This document shows, piece by piece, positions 47,334-60,337 of a stretch of DNA of 64,000 nt; position 1 is the first letter of the stretch; each line of letters begins with the position of its first letter. A model generated the notes under the pieces. That model was given only the letters and a program-made list of their open reading frames with translations, had not been told where the DNA came from and did no database searches. The translations under genes were made by a program, and so were the position numbers. Source of the stretch: Lanius collurio (lineage: Eukaryota > Chordata > Aves > Passeriformes > Laniidae); contig JACBWW010000003.1 in the NCBI GenBank assembly GCA_020086605.1, forward strand, positions 59,011,923 through 59,075,922. Reading direction: 5' to 3'.

Positions 47334-48700
47334 AGAAAAATATTTTTAAACCATTGTTGCTTTCCACCAACTGGCAAGCACCAAAACAGTATCAAGCTAC
47401 TGTGCAGGTAGCCAAAGGCAGGATGTTCACATCATTGTTGCAAACTTCATTTTCTACTACTTTGTCACATGTAAGCTTCCATACTCCCATGCTTTTGTGC
47501 TGCAAATGCCCATTGCATTGCAGATTGCATGTCTGCTCTCTGATCTGAGGGAACTGCATGTGAGGGAGGTTAAGGACCTGCTGCCACATCCTGTGGTTTC
47601 TCAGTGGTCCCTGATAAGAGAACCTGGAGTCTGGAGACTTTGTTTCTGTTTCCAGCCTCTCTACAAAGGTATCTGATCAGAGGTCACTACGCACTTAATT
47701 AATCACTTAAAAGGGGATACCTCAATAAACCCTGAAACATACAAGGTGTAACATGTACAACTAGTAGAGACCTAATATAAAATGAATGTGGGAGTGCCAG
47801 CAGAAGGCAAAACAAACTCTGATGCTACATCCCATTAGCAAGAAGAACAAGCCAAGAAGGAAATATATAAATGAAGTTGTTGAGTGTTTGCTAGTTTAGA
47901 AAAAATTTACACCACATCCTCTCATGAAAGTTTCTCCTCAGAGACATTAGTTTTCCCTATGTAGCAAAATGAATGATGAGGCAGACTGAAAAACATTGTG
48001 TTCCATCCAAAAACAAGTGGCTAGGATTTACGATTAGGCTAAGTGAAAGGGAGAAGTGAACATCTCTTGGCTGACAGGAGGACTATTGCTAAGCTGAGGA
48101 GTGGAGAACAAGGCCAATGGCTTTTTCTTGGGGTGCATGGCCTTGGTCCAGAGAGAAAAACAAAACCGGGACCATAATTTTCAAAATTATTTAATTCAGA
48201 TCTAGACAGGAAACGAAGCAATTCATTTGCAGCAGCACTTCTTATATAATGCATGCTGAAGTTTCCAGAATCTGTGTCTATTTCTTTCCCCAAGCTCCAT
48301 AGTCCTGATCCCACAAACAGGAGTGGCCTTTTTGGTCTGACTGCACTTAGCATGGACTCCTAAATGTTTAGTTCTTCTGATGTGTTTTGAAAAACTGGTA
48401 TTTAGTCATGCTTAAATTGTGTTTGGCATCCAGTTCTTTCAGGATTTAGTTAATTCACAGGTTATTAGCATTTACTGCTCATTATTTGGGAGAAATCTAC
48501 TTAATGAACAGTCCCTGGTTTAAGCATACAGGGCTTCTATAACAAATGGTGGAGCTGACTTTGACACTGGAAATCACATCCATAATTTCTGATTTGTGTC
48601 AAACATGAAAAGAGTTTGGGACTCAGATCTCCTGTTTCTCCATCTGATTTCTCAGTATCACATTACATGGTCAATAAATCTCTTTGAAATATTTTGGTTA

Positions 48701-48740
48701 AAAGAAACCCACAAAAAACCAAAAAAAAAACAAGATAAAA
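48701..48740. repeat. A-rich low-complexity tract
   Basis: Alternating A runs with single C interruptions, including ten A in a row at 48721-48730. Confidence 0.8.
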
Positions 48741-49276
48741 ATCACTACTCAGAGAAGTTACTTTCATATGATGAGAAAAACCCAAACTTTCTCAAATAAA
48801 GGCACTATTACACAAAGGCAATGAATCTAAAGGAAGAACACTGTATCTGGAACTCTGTATAATAAATACTGGATTTGTTCTTTGTTCAAAAACATTCTAT
48901 CCTGCAATGACTTTAATTCTCGGTAAGAGAACTGAGTTTATATTACTGAATTTAAAGCTATAAAGAAATATCTCTGCCTTTTCCCAGATGTTCCCTGATG
49001 CACTTCTGTATGTTATCCCAAATCAGGTTATAGTTGGCAGCAACTACAGCAATGTGACAAAACCATAAATATTTTATGCCATATTAATCCCTCTGTGAGA
49101 AAATAAATATTGTGCAGCTGTTAAAGTGAATCATATTCATGGAAATAAAACAACCAATAAAACATTCGCAGCCATGCATGTAACTTAAGAACTCCTTGAA
49201 TTTACTAATGAAAAAGAGTATAATATCATAATACAAATAATGCTTCAATTTCATCAGATCTTTTTTTAAACTACAG

Positions 49277-49558
49277 AGAGTGAGCTCAATAGAACCTGTG
49301 AAAGTCTGCTACCTCACAAGTAATACTCCTCTCTGGTCTCAGTGTACATGTACATGCCTCAGGATATTTGTGCTAGCCAGGAGAAGAGCACAGATTTGGC
49401 AGGAATTCCTTGAGACAGCACAGCAAAAGAAGTCCACAGATGATTGTCTCCTACTTACAGTTTTCTGCCACCTACATCTGCTCACGAGAACGACCTGCTT
49501 CTTCCACAGAGACGGAGGTGCAGCTGCCAGGAAGTTTTCTGCCAACATCTCATTTTGA
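49277..49558 (+). other. Open frame behind a strong acceptor
   Basis: atctttttttaaactacag ends at 49276, and a frame of about 93 codons follows directly, beginning RVSSIEPVKVCY and ending FSANISF before a TGA. There is no ATG near its start, so it could only be a terminal exon. A possible donor (cacaa then gtaata) lies inside. No domain was recognised. Confidence 0.12.
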
Positions 49559-50683
49559 TGTCTAACCGGATTTCAATCTACCCAAGAACCATTTGTTCCC
49601 ATTTGTTCCCAGTTTCTGTCACTTTAGGACTGAAAAATTTTCAGGTTTGGAGAAAAAGAGTTTCATTTGGTTGGTAGAAGTTATTATCCTGCTTGTGTCC
49701 ATACAATAGAGAGAGCTCTGAGCCATTCAGGAGATTCAGGGGACAGAGTCATCTTCTTTGTACCACAATTACACTCATGAGTCCCCACATTCTGATGGGG
49801 ACCCAAAGAGGCAAAAAATAAGTTTTACCCAACAAATCAATGAAAGACTCAATGATGGAGACAGGTTTTTTGATTCCAGCTCTTTTCCAGATCACTTGTG
49901 TCCCAGTCTTCCAGATGATTCCCTAATAAGCACAGCAGTGCTATGAATTTGTGGGCATTTGAAGATCCTGCAGTCTAAACTGGCATTACAATATAATCCT
50001 GTGGTTGGAACACTAATACTCTTAATGTGCTTCTGGAAAATAACTCTTATCTGTAGCAAGCCCATTTGCACCATTTAAGGTCAGGCTCTCTCTAATGAGA
50101 CCACCATCCACAGTTGCACAGGCTGAAAACTTGCTTTTGGTATTGTATTTTCTCCAAGTCCTCAACCCTAATCATTCTAATAAATATGATTTGTGCCCAG
50201 GTCATCAATTTATTTTTCTGCAGGATGTTTCTTCTGTTTTTATGCTGGTCTGGTTTCATTTGTTGAAGTTACTTTGGAGCAAAGGTCCAACATAAATAAC
50301 AAGAAATGCAGTGTTCCTCTCTTATTAGATTTTGGGCCTCTGGAACTCAAAAAATAAAATTATGTTATTATTACATTTCTTATCTTTCTAATGGTTTATT
50401 AAGCCAAGCAAAGGAATACTTTGGAATAAACGTCTCGATGTTTAGACATGTCCTGCCACAAAAGAAAACCAAGCACCCAGCAATATAACATAAAGACTCT
50501 TAAAATTACCTCAATGGAACTGCCTACCTCCATAATCTAGGACAGCTGTCAGGGAAAGGTTCTGCTTAACTTAAATTCTCATTTTCTCTTCACCTCCCTG
50601 TTTTGACTATTGGTCATGTTTGGCTTGTGAGATTCCTTGGGACAGAGGCTGTGTTACGTATTTTACAGTTTTCACACTGACCA

Positions 50684-50697
50684 GTGTGTGTGTGTGT
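50684..50697. repeat. (GT)7 microsatellite
   Basis: Seven GT units. Confidence 0.9.
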
Positions 50698-51093
50698 CTT
50701 TATCCTTGAGAAAGGTCACTGGGCACTACTGCAATGAAGCCAAGCAGCACTGCCAAGCATCCTAATGTCATTTTCCTCTCTGCCATAGGCTGCTCTTCCT
50801 GTCTGTAATTTGAAAATAGGAACAGAGGGTAATGTAATTGAATTGCCTGTATGAAACATCTTATGTGCCTTACAAAGGCTGAAGTGAGCTGATTCCATAT
50901 TTCCATATGTTTTCATGTTGGCCTTGGTCCCATATTGGAGATGGCAAATTATCTTTGTGGTACACCAGAGTTTGCCCACGACTGCCTTTTCCCAGAAGGA
51001 TTTTCTGAGGTTTCTGACTCAACTGATTTGGAAAAGAACTCTACAAGTGGATGCCAGAGTTTAAAAGCATTGTGGGAAGTTATCCATGACAGA

Positions 51094-51233
51094 TTTCATA
51101 GAATCACAGAATTGTTTGTGTCAGAAAGGACTTTTAAGACCATCTAGTTCCCAGCCCCTCCCTTCCACTAAACCAGGTTGCTCAAATGCCCATTCAGCCT
51201 GGCCTTAAACACTTAAAGGGATGGGGCACTTGG
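51094..51233 (-). mobile_element. CR1 LINE, 3' end
   Basis: ttcatagaatcacagaattg, then gaccatctagttccc, cttccactaaaccagg, and ttgctcaaatgcccattcag, with the end at gggatggggcact. A minus-strand tail of about 140 bases, 5'-truncated. Internal loss of the 'ccatgggcagggacacc' block is visible when compared with the copy at 20988. Confidence 0.94.
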
Positions 51234-54124
51234 GTTGCTGCAGCAGCAAATAAATGTTTTTTGTGTTGTTACAGAATTTGCATCCAGTTCACCTGCACTA
51301 AAATGGAGATTTTAGCACAGTAATTTCCCCTTAGAGTTCAAGAAAGGTCACTGCAGGTGAAAAAAAACCTATTTTATGCTGCCACAACCTTGCTCTGGTC
51401 TCTTAAATGGTCCAGAAAACAAGTGGTGTTCCATACTCTTATTGGAAGCAGAGTCAAACTTCTCCAATGTCCACTAAAAGTCCAGGAATGTAATAACTGA
51501 TTTTATGGTGTGCTCTGTATAGATGGGGATTATAAAGAGTTAGAGGGAGTCAAGTGCCCAGCTCCCTCCACTGTGAGTTCACTTTCTTAGTTTATCCTTT
51601 CAGGCATATGTCAGCTTTGTAGAGGTTTCTGTGCATGAAAAATGGGAGGCAGGTACTCCTTCTGCATAAGAGCATCAACTTCAGAAGCCATAGATAAAAA
51701 CTTATAAGATGAGAATAAGAAATATCTCTATGAACCTTCTCAAGAGAATGAAATGCAGCAAACAAAGGCCAAATGTTTACAGCCAAATGCTCTTTCCTAC
51801 ACATAAGGTAAAATTCCAGTGTCACTGAAAGCTGTGGAGAGATTAAGTTTATGTGTTGTCAAGATTTCACCCCTATTTCTTTTGTCCAATGTCTTCACAC
51901 AAAAATAGAAATCAGATCCAAATAGTGCTTATTTGAGGTAAAAGTGTCTCAGCTTTTGAGATTCTAGAAAGGCCTCACTATCAAATTTTGCACACGCATC
52001 CTGAGAAAGGGTTTGTTATAAAATTCCACAGAAAAAAAAAAGAATTTTCTATTAATGTGGCCATTAAATGAAAACATAACAATAAATTAAAGTACAATGC
52101 TCTTAAAAGCACATAAGTTTATATATATGCATAAAAATAAAATCCCACTGCAATCTGGAGCTCAAATCATTATTTCTTGTGTTTCATAAGGTAGGACCAA
52201 ACAGCCACCAAGAATGGTGGCCCTGGTGCCATGTAATGTACAATTGCAAAGCAGCAACTGATCTCTGTCCTGCAAAAATCCCTAAGAATTATTTTGCCCC
52301 TTCCCCTTCCTGAATCCAGAAAATAAAAATTGAAGTAAATACACCAAGTCTTGGTAAAGAAAATAAAATCTTGTTACAGGGGGTAACTTATGCACAGAAC
52401 AGTGTTACAGACCTTTTCCATGACTCTCTAAATTAGCCTGAACCTCTGCTGCTTTAGCAAGATGCTGTAATTTAGAAAGTTATTCAATAATTACACATGC
52501 ACAAACCTTCATTTGCCTCCTCTGTGCTCCTGCATTATGATGAAGTCTTTAATTATGAGTGAACATATATTATTATTTTTACAGTTTTCACAACTCAATG
52601 CACAGAGAGAATGAGGCACGCTGGGCAAACCTCTGAATATATTTCCTCCTAGCTGCACCCCGTATCTGCACTGAGTATAACCTTGCTGCACCCTTCAAAA
52701 CCCTGCTGGGAAAATAAGGCCATTGTTTTCCTCACTCCCAACATGACAAACCCCTGCACACTTCACAGACACACACAGATTCCTTTTCATAAATCTGCTG
52801 TGACATCAGTGAGGTCCTGGATTTATTTTATTGAGGGAGGAACCGAGGCCAGGAGGACTGGATCAAAAGAACAATTTAATTTTTGACATCTCAGAATAAG
52901 GACACCATATTTCATTTTCTATTCTCAAGGTTTTTATCAGTCCACAGCACAGCTCTCACTGACTTTGTCTGCAGCTAGAAGTGATGAGCACATCTGACTT
53001 GCAGAAGTGCTGTCCCATTTCCTCCCACATACACACCCACTCCTCCTCCTCCCTGGGGCATCAAGGAGGAAAGTAAGGCAAGTCTCCTCTTCCAGCCTCC
53101 TGACATTCCTTTGGAAGAAATTATCTCTAGGGAAGTCCAGCCAAGACCCTTCACCTCAAGCAGAATCAGAGATGGGAGAATCTGGGAAGAAGTCAACTGC
53201 CAAATTTCAATGAGTTGCTTGTAAGAGACCAAAATTTTCCAAAGTTCACAGTTTCTTCACTTATGGAAACTTCTACAGGAACATCAAATAAAATATCCCA
53301 GACATAAAGGCAATTCTTCTTACCAGTGTTAAACCCACAGTCATAAAGATGTGATAAGTTTCACTGTAGTATCCTTTTTAGCGCACACAAAAAATATTTC
53401 CTGGTTTCCTTTTCTGAAATAGTTTGCATTTTTTGTTGAAAATTTAAAAAGTCCCAGTATCAGATTTTCAGATGGAACAATGGTCAAAATTTTGCCCGTA
53501 CTGCCTAATTATTGTTAATGACAGACATCAGTACCAGCCCTGCCTATATCTGATGCAGAAGGATCTGCCTACTTACTGCCACTACAGAATACAGGAGTGC
53601 AGCAATTTCTTATTTTCTTTTAAAAAAAAAAGTTTCTGGTCCCTTGAAACTTCAGATCTCAGCTGTTTTCCTGCACCTTGGCAGGTAGTAGGAGAAACAA
53701 GAGACACAATGAATAGAAAAACCAAAGGAGGGGTTTGAGCCAGGACTGAGGGCTGAGTGAGCTCCGTGCTCCCACTGCCAGCTCCTGCCTCACAGCACCC
53801 TGGCTCCTGTGCAGACACTGCTGGCTGATGCTGCTCCTGATGATGCAATCACCCCAAACACAGGGTGTGACTTCCTCTTCAGGCAGGCAGGACTCAGTAA
53901 TTAACAGCTGTAGCATCCCTTCCAGCTGCCACTTCAGTCAAAGGTGAGTCTCTCCTAAGTCTAGCAGGGAAAGGGGAGTGGTATGAGGAAGGACAAGTTC
54001 TCAACCACCTTAAAACCACTAGAAAAGGGAACTGAAAAAGACTTAAAAGTAACATACATGAAAAAATGTTATCTGTTTATGGGTTTAGAAGTGTCAGGTA
54101 ACCCAGGGAAGTTACCTGTTCTGA
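51234..54124. other. Unique non-coding DNA
   Basis: No gene family was recognised. An AT-rich block at about 52470-52600 contains several homeobox-like taatta/attat motifs. A GC-richer open segment ends at a donor at 53943. Confidence 0.55.
53750..53943 (+). other. Open segment ending at a consensus donor
   Basis: A stop-free frame of 64 codons ends exactly at caaag then gtgagtctc. It includes an ATG followed by LLLMMQSPQTQG and a preceding hydrophobic stretch. Local GC is higher than the surroundings. No clear acceptor or promoter marks the start, and no family was recognised. Confidence 0.12.
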
Positions 54125-54330
54125 GAATCATAGAATCATTAGGGTGGAAAAAAACATGTAATATCAAGTCCAACCATTAACCCAGCACTGCCAAATCCAA
54201 CATCAAATCAAGTTCCTAGAGGGCCACCTCTACATGTCTTTGGAGCCCTTCCAGGCGTGGTGATTCCACTCCTTTCCTGGGCAGCCTCTTCCCATGCTTG
54301 ACCACCTTCTCAGTGAAAAGTTTAGATAAA
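54125..54330 (-). mobile_element. CR1 LINE, 3' end
   Basis: gaatcatagaatcattaggg, then caagtccaaccattaaccc, agcactgccaa, cttccaggcgtggtgattcc, and cctgggcagcctcttccc, ending cagtgaaaagttt. The tail belongs to the same type as the copy at 32200 and is truncated at about 205 bases. Confidence 0.96.
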
Positions 54331-56641
54331 CTTGTGTGTGGTTGTTTGCAGGTTGCTGTACATTCATGATGCTGTCAGCAAAGGCAGCATGCTGAGGACT
54401 ATGGCCCAAAGCAGCGTGGCTTTGTCAGTACCTTCCCAGCTAATATGACATTGTTCTGCTCACCCTGAGCCAAACAGGAGCTGAGTAACAGCAGCACGGC
54501 ACCAAACACGAGCTGAGCAGCTGCTGAGATGGGAGCATGACCAAGGGCTGCTGCAGAGCCAATTTAGGCTGAGCAAACAACTCCCACCTTCCTGCAGCAG
54601 GCCAAGGCCTCCTCTGTGGGCTCTCACAGAGATTCTTCCATCAGCACATCTGAAGCATTCATGAAACAAAAGCTCGATCTCCCACCAGCACTGGGGGAGC
54701 CAAGACACACTCTGGGCACGCTGGCAGGGCACTGGCACAGCTAAACACTGAAGGCTGCTCTTCCAGGCTGCAGTCAAGAGCACTGGACTGTGATGTACAG
54801 CTGCAGGGCTTGGCTGGCAATATTTTTTACTATGGTGGGGTTTTTGGGATTTTTTTCATTAATGAGCCTGAGGACCTCTGGGTTTGCATTAAGGGCTGCT
54901 CTGTATGAGTGCTTAAACACCAACATTCAACTGCACTGATTATCTCAGTAAGAATGAACCTGTGCCAAATTTGTGTAGTGCCCAATCTTCAAATAACATC
55001 CTTCTCACCTTTCATTAATTAAAAGTCATTCTCATGTGCATTCCTTTGCACTATAACTTTCTAAATGTTAATGTTTCAATGCCTTTCCACTTGTGCATCC
55101 ATTTTTCACATGGGGAGGCAGATGGCATGCTCTAGCAAAGGATGGGAGAATATTCAGGGAAATGGCATTCCCTAGAAATTAAGGGAGAAATACAGTGGAA
55201 AGAGACTTCTTTAAAATGGTGTATTGAGGTTTATTTGATGTCAATGTGCCTCCACTGTATTCCAGCTGATATCAGCAAGAACCTTCTGTTTACTCTTATC
55301 ATCCCTATTTGTATTTAGATTTGGACATTTTCACAGGCAGTAAAGAGAGTAGGGTACCCAAACAGAAAGGGGAAAAAGGTGCCTGTGCAACATCCCAGAC
55401 TTAGTCCTTCATTTTGTAAATGAGGTTTTTATCTTCACCATCTCAGAGCTAACAGTTAGATCTAAGAGTGAGTTATTGGAAAGAGGAGGCAAGAAAAACT
55501 AATCTGCTGATTTATTAAAATATGTTAATGCTTTATAGAGTAAATCTTGAACAGGATGTGTATGTAGGCAGTTGTTTGCATCTGCTCGAAGCCATATTTG
55601 GGACTTAATGGAGCAGGAAGTTAGGCACTGGAGGAGTAGAGTGAGTATTGCTTTCACCCAACTGACATATAAAAAGCTTATACTGCCAAAAAATTCAATG
55701 TTCTTGTTCAATTGATCATTTTCAGTACATTTATATTGTCAGACATCTTAGTACCACACTTTGTGACCTAGTGACCACTACCTGGTACACCAGTCTAGTG
55801 GCCCTCAAGTTTGGCTCAAATTTGATTTCTGAGGAGCTGTTAAGAATTTGCCTCTCCAGGGCAGGTCTTCCATATACTATCAGTGGGCTCCTTCTTCTCT
55901 CAAAAAAACAGTATTTAATACAGTTCTCTCAGCTGCAGTAAGTTGAGGATGCCAAAATAAAATATTAGGTGCTGTACATTATAGATTGACATAGGTAATC
56001 AATATGACAGTGTATGTGAGTAAAAACTCAGACATAAAAGCAATCATTCCACCCGACACATCTCTGCCAGGTTCTCTCAAGCCACATGGACTTAATAAAT
56101 GTCAGTGAAGTGGCTCACACTGGGAAAGTTTCCCTCCTACCAGCAAAAAAAAAAAGCAGAGTCAAGGTGTTTCAGCTATTTTCTGTGAATTGCTTTTTTC
56201 AGCCAAAGATCAGATTTTAGAATTTTTGACCACATCTTGAAATCCAATAAGAGTGGTGGTGTATCAGCTGGCAGCTTTACCTTCAGCTGTGGTTTGGCTA
56301 TCTTTGGGACATCTCAGCTGGGGACTGGTGGGATTCTGCATGATCCACTTTTAAAGTCTTAAGAGGAAATTTAAGACACAGCCCTTTGCTTTGGGAACAT
56401 TGACACAAGCAAAATAAAAGTGGTATGGTAACATTTTACGTTTCCCTCTCAAATATGTTTCCCTCAAGTTATCCAAAGAAATTTAAATTCAAGAACATCA
56501 GTTTCAACTAAAAGTCATTAGCAAATCAGTATCTGAAATGCTCAGTGATGAGTCAATAATATTTTTTTGTTTGGTCCAAGAACCTGATACTTCTTGTTGT
56601 GATGCTTCCCATTCAAAATATTCCTGAGCATTTTCAATAAT

Positions 56642-56706
56642 TAAAACAAAATTTAAAAAAACCAAACAAACAAAAAAAAAAAAGAACCAAAATCACAACC
56701 AAAAAA
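56642..56706. repeat. A-rich low-complexity tract
   Basis: Successive A runs interrupted by C, including a run of twelve A. Confidence 0.8.
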
Positions 56707-58004
56707 CCCTGAGAATGTAATTTTAACTCTGAGTTTCAGTTATAGATAAATACACAAACACATTCAAATTTGTCATAGCCAACAAGTTTTGGGTTGTTTT
56801 TTGTCTCAGCTCAGCTACTGATATCTATTGGTATAAAACCAATAAGCATAATGCAGGGTTTTTTGCTCAGGTAAATTAACTTCATTAATTGACCAAGGAA
56901 TAGTTAACAAGCCCAGAAAAAGAATTAGCAACTGGCAGACAAGTAGGTGATGGAGAATTTAGCAATCTCAGAACATACAATTTGTTATTTTTGATTTTTT
57001 TTTATTTTTCTCATAACACTACTGTTGACACTCAGTTATGTTTAAGAATTCATCCATCTATCTCCTCTCCCAACTAGTGTTGCCTAAAAACGACACAGCT
57101 TTTAGTCTCTCATTAGAAGCTTTCAAGCAGTGAGTGGGAAGTGGGGCAGAGGTTGCAGTAACTATTTTATTCCTGCACAAACCACCTCTCTACAACCAAC
57201 TTGCAGCAAGCTGCTGTTTTCACCCACAGCTGAGAAAAGCTCAAACCAGATTTTATTCCCAGAATGATCATCAATTTTAAATGCTCCATGAAACATTCCT
57301 TCTGCTGCATGAAAAGCGCTCATTTCAGAAATATCTCCACTAGGTCTGTCAGTATCACAAAATTTAACAGACAGTATTCAGGGTCATGCTGCAAATGTCC
57401 AAATATATGTCCAAAATGGCAAAATGTCTCTGTGACTTGAAATTGCAATTAAAGAGTCAGATACTGAAGCACAGGCAGTTTCTTACCCACGCCAAAGAGG
57501 TGACTTCAGCACCTTCCATGACACTATAATTTCTGATGGCAATGAAAACATATGGGGATGAACCTTGTTCTGAGATTAAACTGCACTGTGCTGCTTTTGT
57601 CACAGCTTCTTGAAATCCAGAGCAGCCTGATGGCTCAAACACTGGTGAAGAACAGCCACACATTTTGCTATCTCCTGACTTTTGGAAATCTTGCCATGTA
57701 TTTGCACATGGAACCTGACTCCTCAAAGCCTGAGAGGTTCCTACTGAGCCCTTATGGTGGTCCTGATACAATTTACTGTGCTGGGATTTCATTTCAAGTG
57801 GCAGGAATTTTCCTGGAGCTCTTTTGATCCAGATCCTGAAAAGCACCCTCAGAAGAGTCAGTGGACCTGTAGAAATAACAATCTTGTTTATGATAATTGA
57901 ATCTATTTGAATATTTGCATAATATTTGAGAAAGGCTGAAAATTAGATAACCTGCGTTCTCTTGTCATGGACCATGAAAAATTTTGGGGCTGAAGAGAAA
58001 AAGT

Positions 58005-58055
58005 CAGAGTACTGAAATGCCCTTTCCAACCCCAGGCTTTTTGATGATCACCCAC
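58005..58055 (+). mobile_element. Possible degraded CR1 tail
   Basis: gaaatgccctttccaacccc, followed by aggctttttgatgat, resembles 'gtgccttccaaccc...attctatgat' of CR1 3' ends. It is short and diverged. Confidence 0.35.
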
Positions 58056-59527
58056 AGCTTTAAGGGTTGAAGTGGACACACTATAGTCCAAAACTTATTT
58101 GATTCATTCAGGAAAACATACAAAGAAAGAAAAGGGAAATTTCTCTTTCCACAGATGTTCTCTTGACAATACCACAACCAAAAATTCTGTATTGGTCTGT
58201 TAAAACAGATTCTGGGAGAAACAATATTTTAGACACATGAAGTTTTTAGGCCCTGAGGGAGCCTCAAGGTTATGCAGCTTCTCCCCACAGAGCTTGCTTA
58301 AAGCACCAACTTCTATTTGACATTGTGCATGTTGTTGTGGAAGATAAAAACTTTCAAACTGACTTTAAAACCAGTGGACAACCTACCAGTATCATGTCCA
58401 CTAAGATTTTTCAGTACAAGATATCTTTTCTGTGCCTTTTTTCATAGCAGTTCCCTCAGTTTCTAACCACTATCTCATTTTCGCTTTTTCTGCCACAGCA
58501 ACCAACTCTAAGCAATGTCTTCCCCATGCAGTTTTCCACAGAGTACTCTTAATAAATTTAGGAGCTTAACAAAAATCTTTCCCTGGATAAATTAAATATT
58601 TCCATCATCTGAGGTATGTTTCTCAAAAAAACATCCTGAAAACCTCAAATTTGTCATGCAATACTTTACCAAAACTCCTCTAATTTTTTCAAAAACCTCT
58701 TTTAAATTTAGACACAGTACAGTGTCTACCAAATCAAACTACCTCCTGAATATTCTCCTACTCCTACAGTCAGGATCCTATTCTCCTTGTTATCTGTTGA
58801 TTGACTAAGAATTCCCACCAAATGGCTCTGAAAGCTATTCACTGGAGGAAGTATTTCACTGCATTCTGCACATGTAATTACCACCATTGTATGACTGGGA
58901 GGGAAAGAGCTGTTTAATGCATTCAACAGTATTTATCATATTGTATTCACCAAATTAATATTAAATAAGACAATACTGCATCTAGAATTTATTTTTCTCT
59001 TTTTGCTCTGAGCTTTAAGCCTTCTAACACAAAATAGATATGGGTCTAAAAAGTAAACTAACAGATATTCAAGGCTGTGTTAATTGGGCTCCCTGGCTCC
59101 CTGTCACAGCCAGACAAAATGCTATTTACAACCAGATGCTAAAAATTAATTGTATCTGTGGCTGAATGGAAACCAGGAAGGAGCTTCAAATGCCAGCAGG
59201 AGAACTGAGATACAGAGGTTATCCCATTCATACGTCATATGGCAACAGCCTGGGAAATCTTGTGCATTTCCCACAAATAATCTAATTAAAATGAGAAGAG
59301 GGAAAGACATTTGTCAAAACATGTGCTGGGATTATGCAAATAAATGAGAAATAATAAACCTCTGTGCTTGCACTCAGGGAAAAAACAAAATCTACCTATT
59401 TACAGCCAGCTCCCCTGGCCTCAGATGCTCTGTGCAAAGGCTCCTGCTGGCACAGCTCTCCTCACACTTTATACCCAGTTTACCCAAGCTTTATCCCTAA
59501 CTGCAGTGATGTCCCTCCAGCTGGAGA

Positions 59528-59592
59528 GGCAAATCCCATCCCTGGAAGTGTTCAAGGCCGGGATGGACTGGGTTTTGAGCAACCTGATCTGA
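59528..59592 (+). mobile_element. CR1 LINE, left part of an interrupted copy
   Basis: caaatcccatccctggaagt, then gttcaaggccgggatgg, and gagcaacctgatct. It stops within the CR1 3' region at the point where the fragment at 60248 resumes, so the two appear to be halves of one element. Confidence 0.9.
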
Positions 59593-60096
59593 ATTTGTGT
59601 TGGCCATTGTTGAAACATGGGTAGGGAAGGAAGTTGTTGAGCAGGTAAAGGCACCTCAAATAGCAAAGAAGTGAAATCCTGGTGTAGGACAAGGAATAGG
59701 ACAAATTTGGATAGAAAGTCTTGTCCTTTACAGAGTAACTGTAAGATGCTCTTTTGTAAACACAATTTAATTGTGGGTGACATCAGCAACTGTACTTACC
59801 TAAACTGGGATACCTTACTAAACCAAAGGTCTTTGTTTCTGGAAGAAACATCCTATTACCAAAAAGCTTCACCATGAAAAAGCAGACAGCATCTAGTAAT
59901 CTTAGTTAGCTCTTGGATGGCATTTAAAGACCACATGAAAAACAAAGCAGCCCTGCTTGCATGTTTCTCTGTGTGTTTTCTCCCAACCCAGACCTACGTA
60001 ATCTTTTCACCAGCAGTGAAAAACTAAAAGCAACATCTGCTGAGATTCTCTCACAGTTCTTCTGAAGCATGAGCTGGACTGAGAAGATAGTCAAGC

Positions 60097-60245
60097 ACTG
60101 AACAAGCTCCCTCTGAAGCCTGTCAGTGTTCAAAAAGCATTTGGAAAACATTCTTAGATATCTGGTTTAACGTTTATGTTCATCTGTGTGGAGTCAGGAG
60201 TTGGTTTTGATGACCTTTCTGAGTCTCTTCCCACTCACAGTATTC
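60097..60245 (+). mobile_element. CR1 tail inside the interruption
   Basis: ctgaacaagctccctctgaa, then cagtgttcaaaaagcattt, gatatctggttt, ggttttgatgacctttctga, and tcttcccactcacagtattc follow the order of another CR1 3' region (the 'tgttcaaaaaacg...tggtttag...ttgatga' type). It is heavily diverged. It ends immediately before the right half of the interrupted CR1. Confidence 0.65.
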
Positions 60246-60247
60246 CA

Positions 60248-60337
60248 TAGTGGAAGGTGTCTCTGTCTATGGCAAAGGGGTTGGAACCAGGTGATCTTTG
60301 AGGCCACTTCCCACCCAAACTATTCTGTGACTCTATT
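60248..60337 (+). mobile_element. CR1 LINE, right part of the interrupted copy
   Basis: agtggaaggtgtctctgtct, then atggcaaaggggttgg, gtgatctttgaggcc and acccaaactattctgtgact. It begins at the CR1 consensus position directly after '...cctgatct', where 59592 stopped, and carries the 3' terminus. Confidence 0.92.

Larger units (their letters stand above)
43125..51093. other. Unique non-coding DNA with best exon pair
   Basis: It contains a possible degraded CR1 trace near 43690-43735 (gagatcacctcatctatcta), a MIR-like fragment, the exon pair 45270/46650, a GC-rich patch (about 45560-46070), the AAT-type microsatellite and another exon-like segment at 49277. The remainder shows no gene family. 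Confidence 0.55.
54331..59527. other. Unique non-coding DNA
   Basis: A GC-richer patch lies at 54430-54790, A-rich low complexity at 56642-56706, and a faint CR1-like tail at 58005. No gene family was recognised in the rest. Confidence 0.6.

Noticed and set aside
47101..47349. Asn/Ser-rich forward open frame
   Set aside because: Produced by the AAT/AGT trinucleotide repeat.
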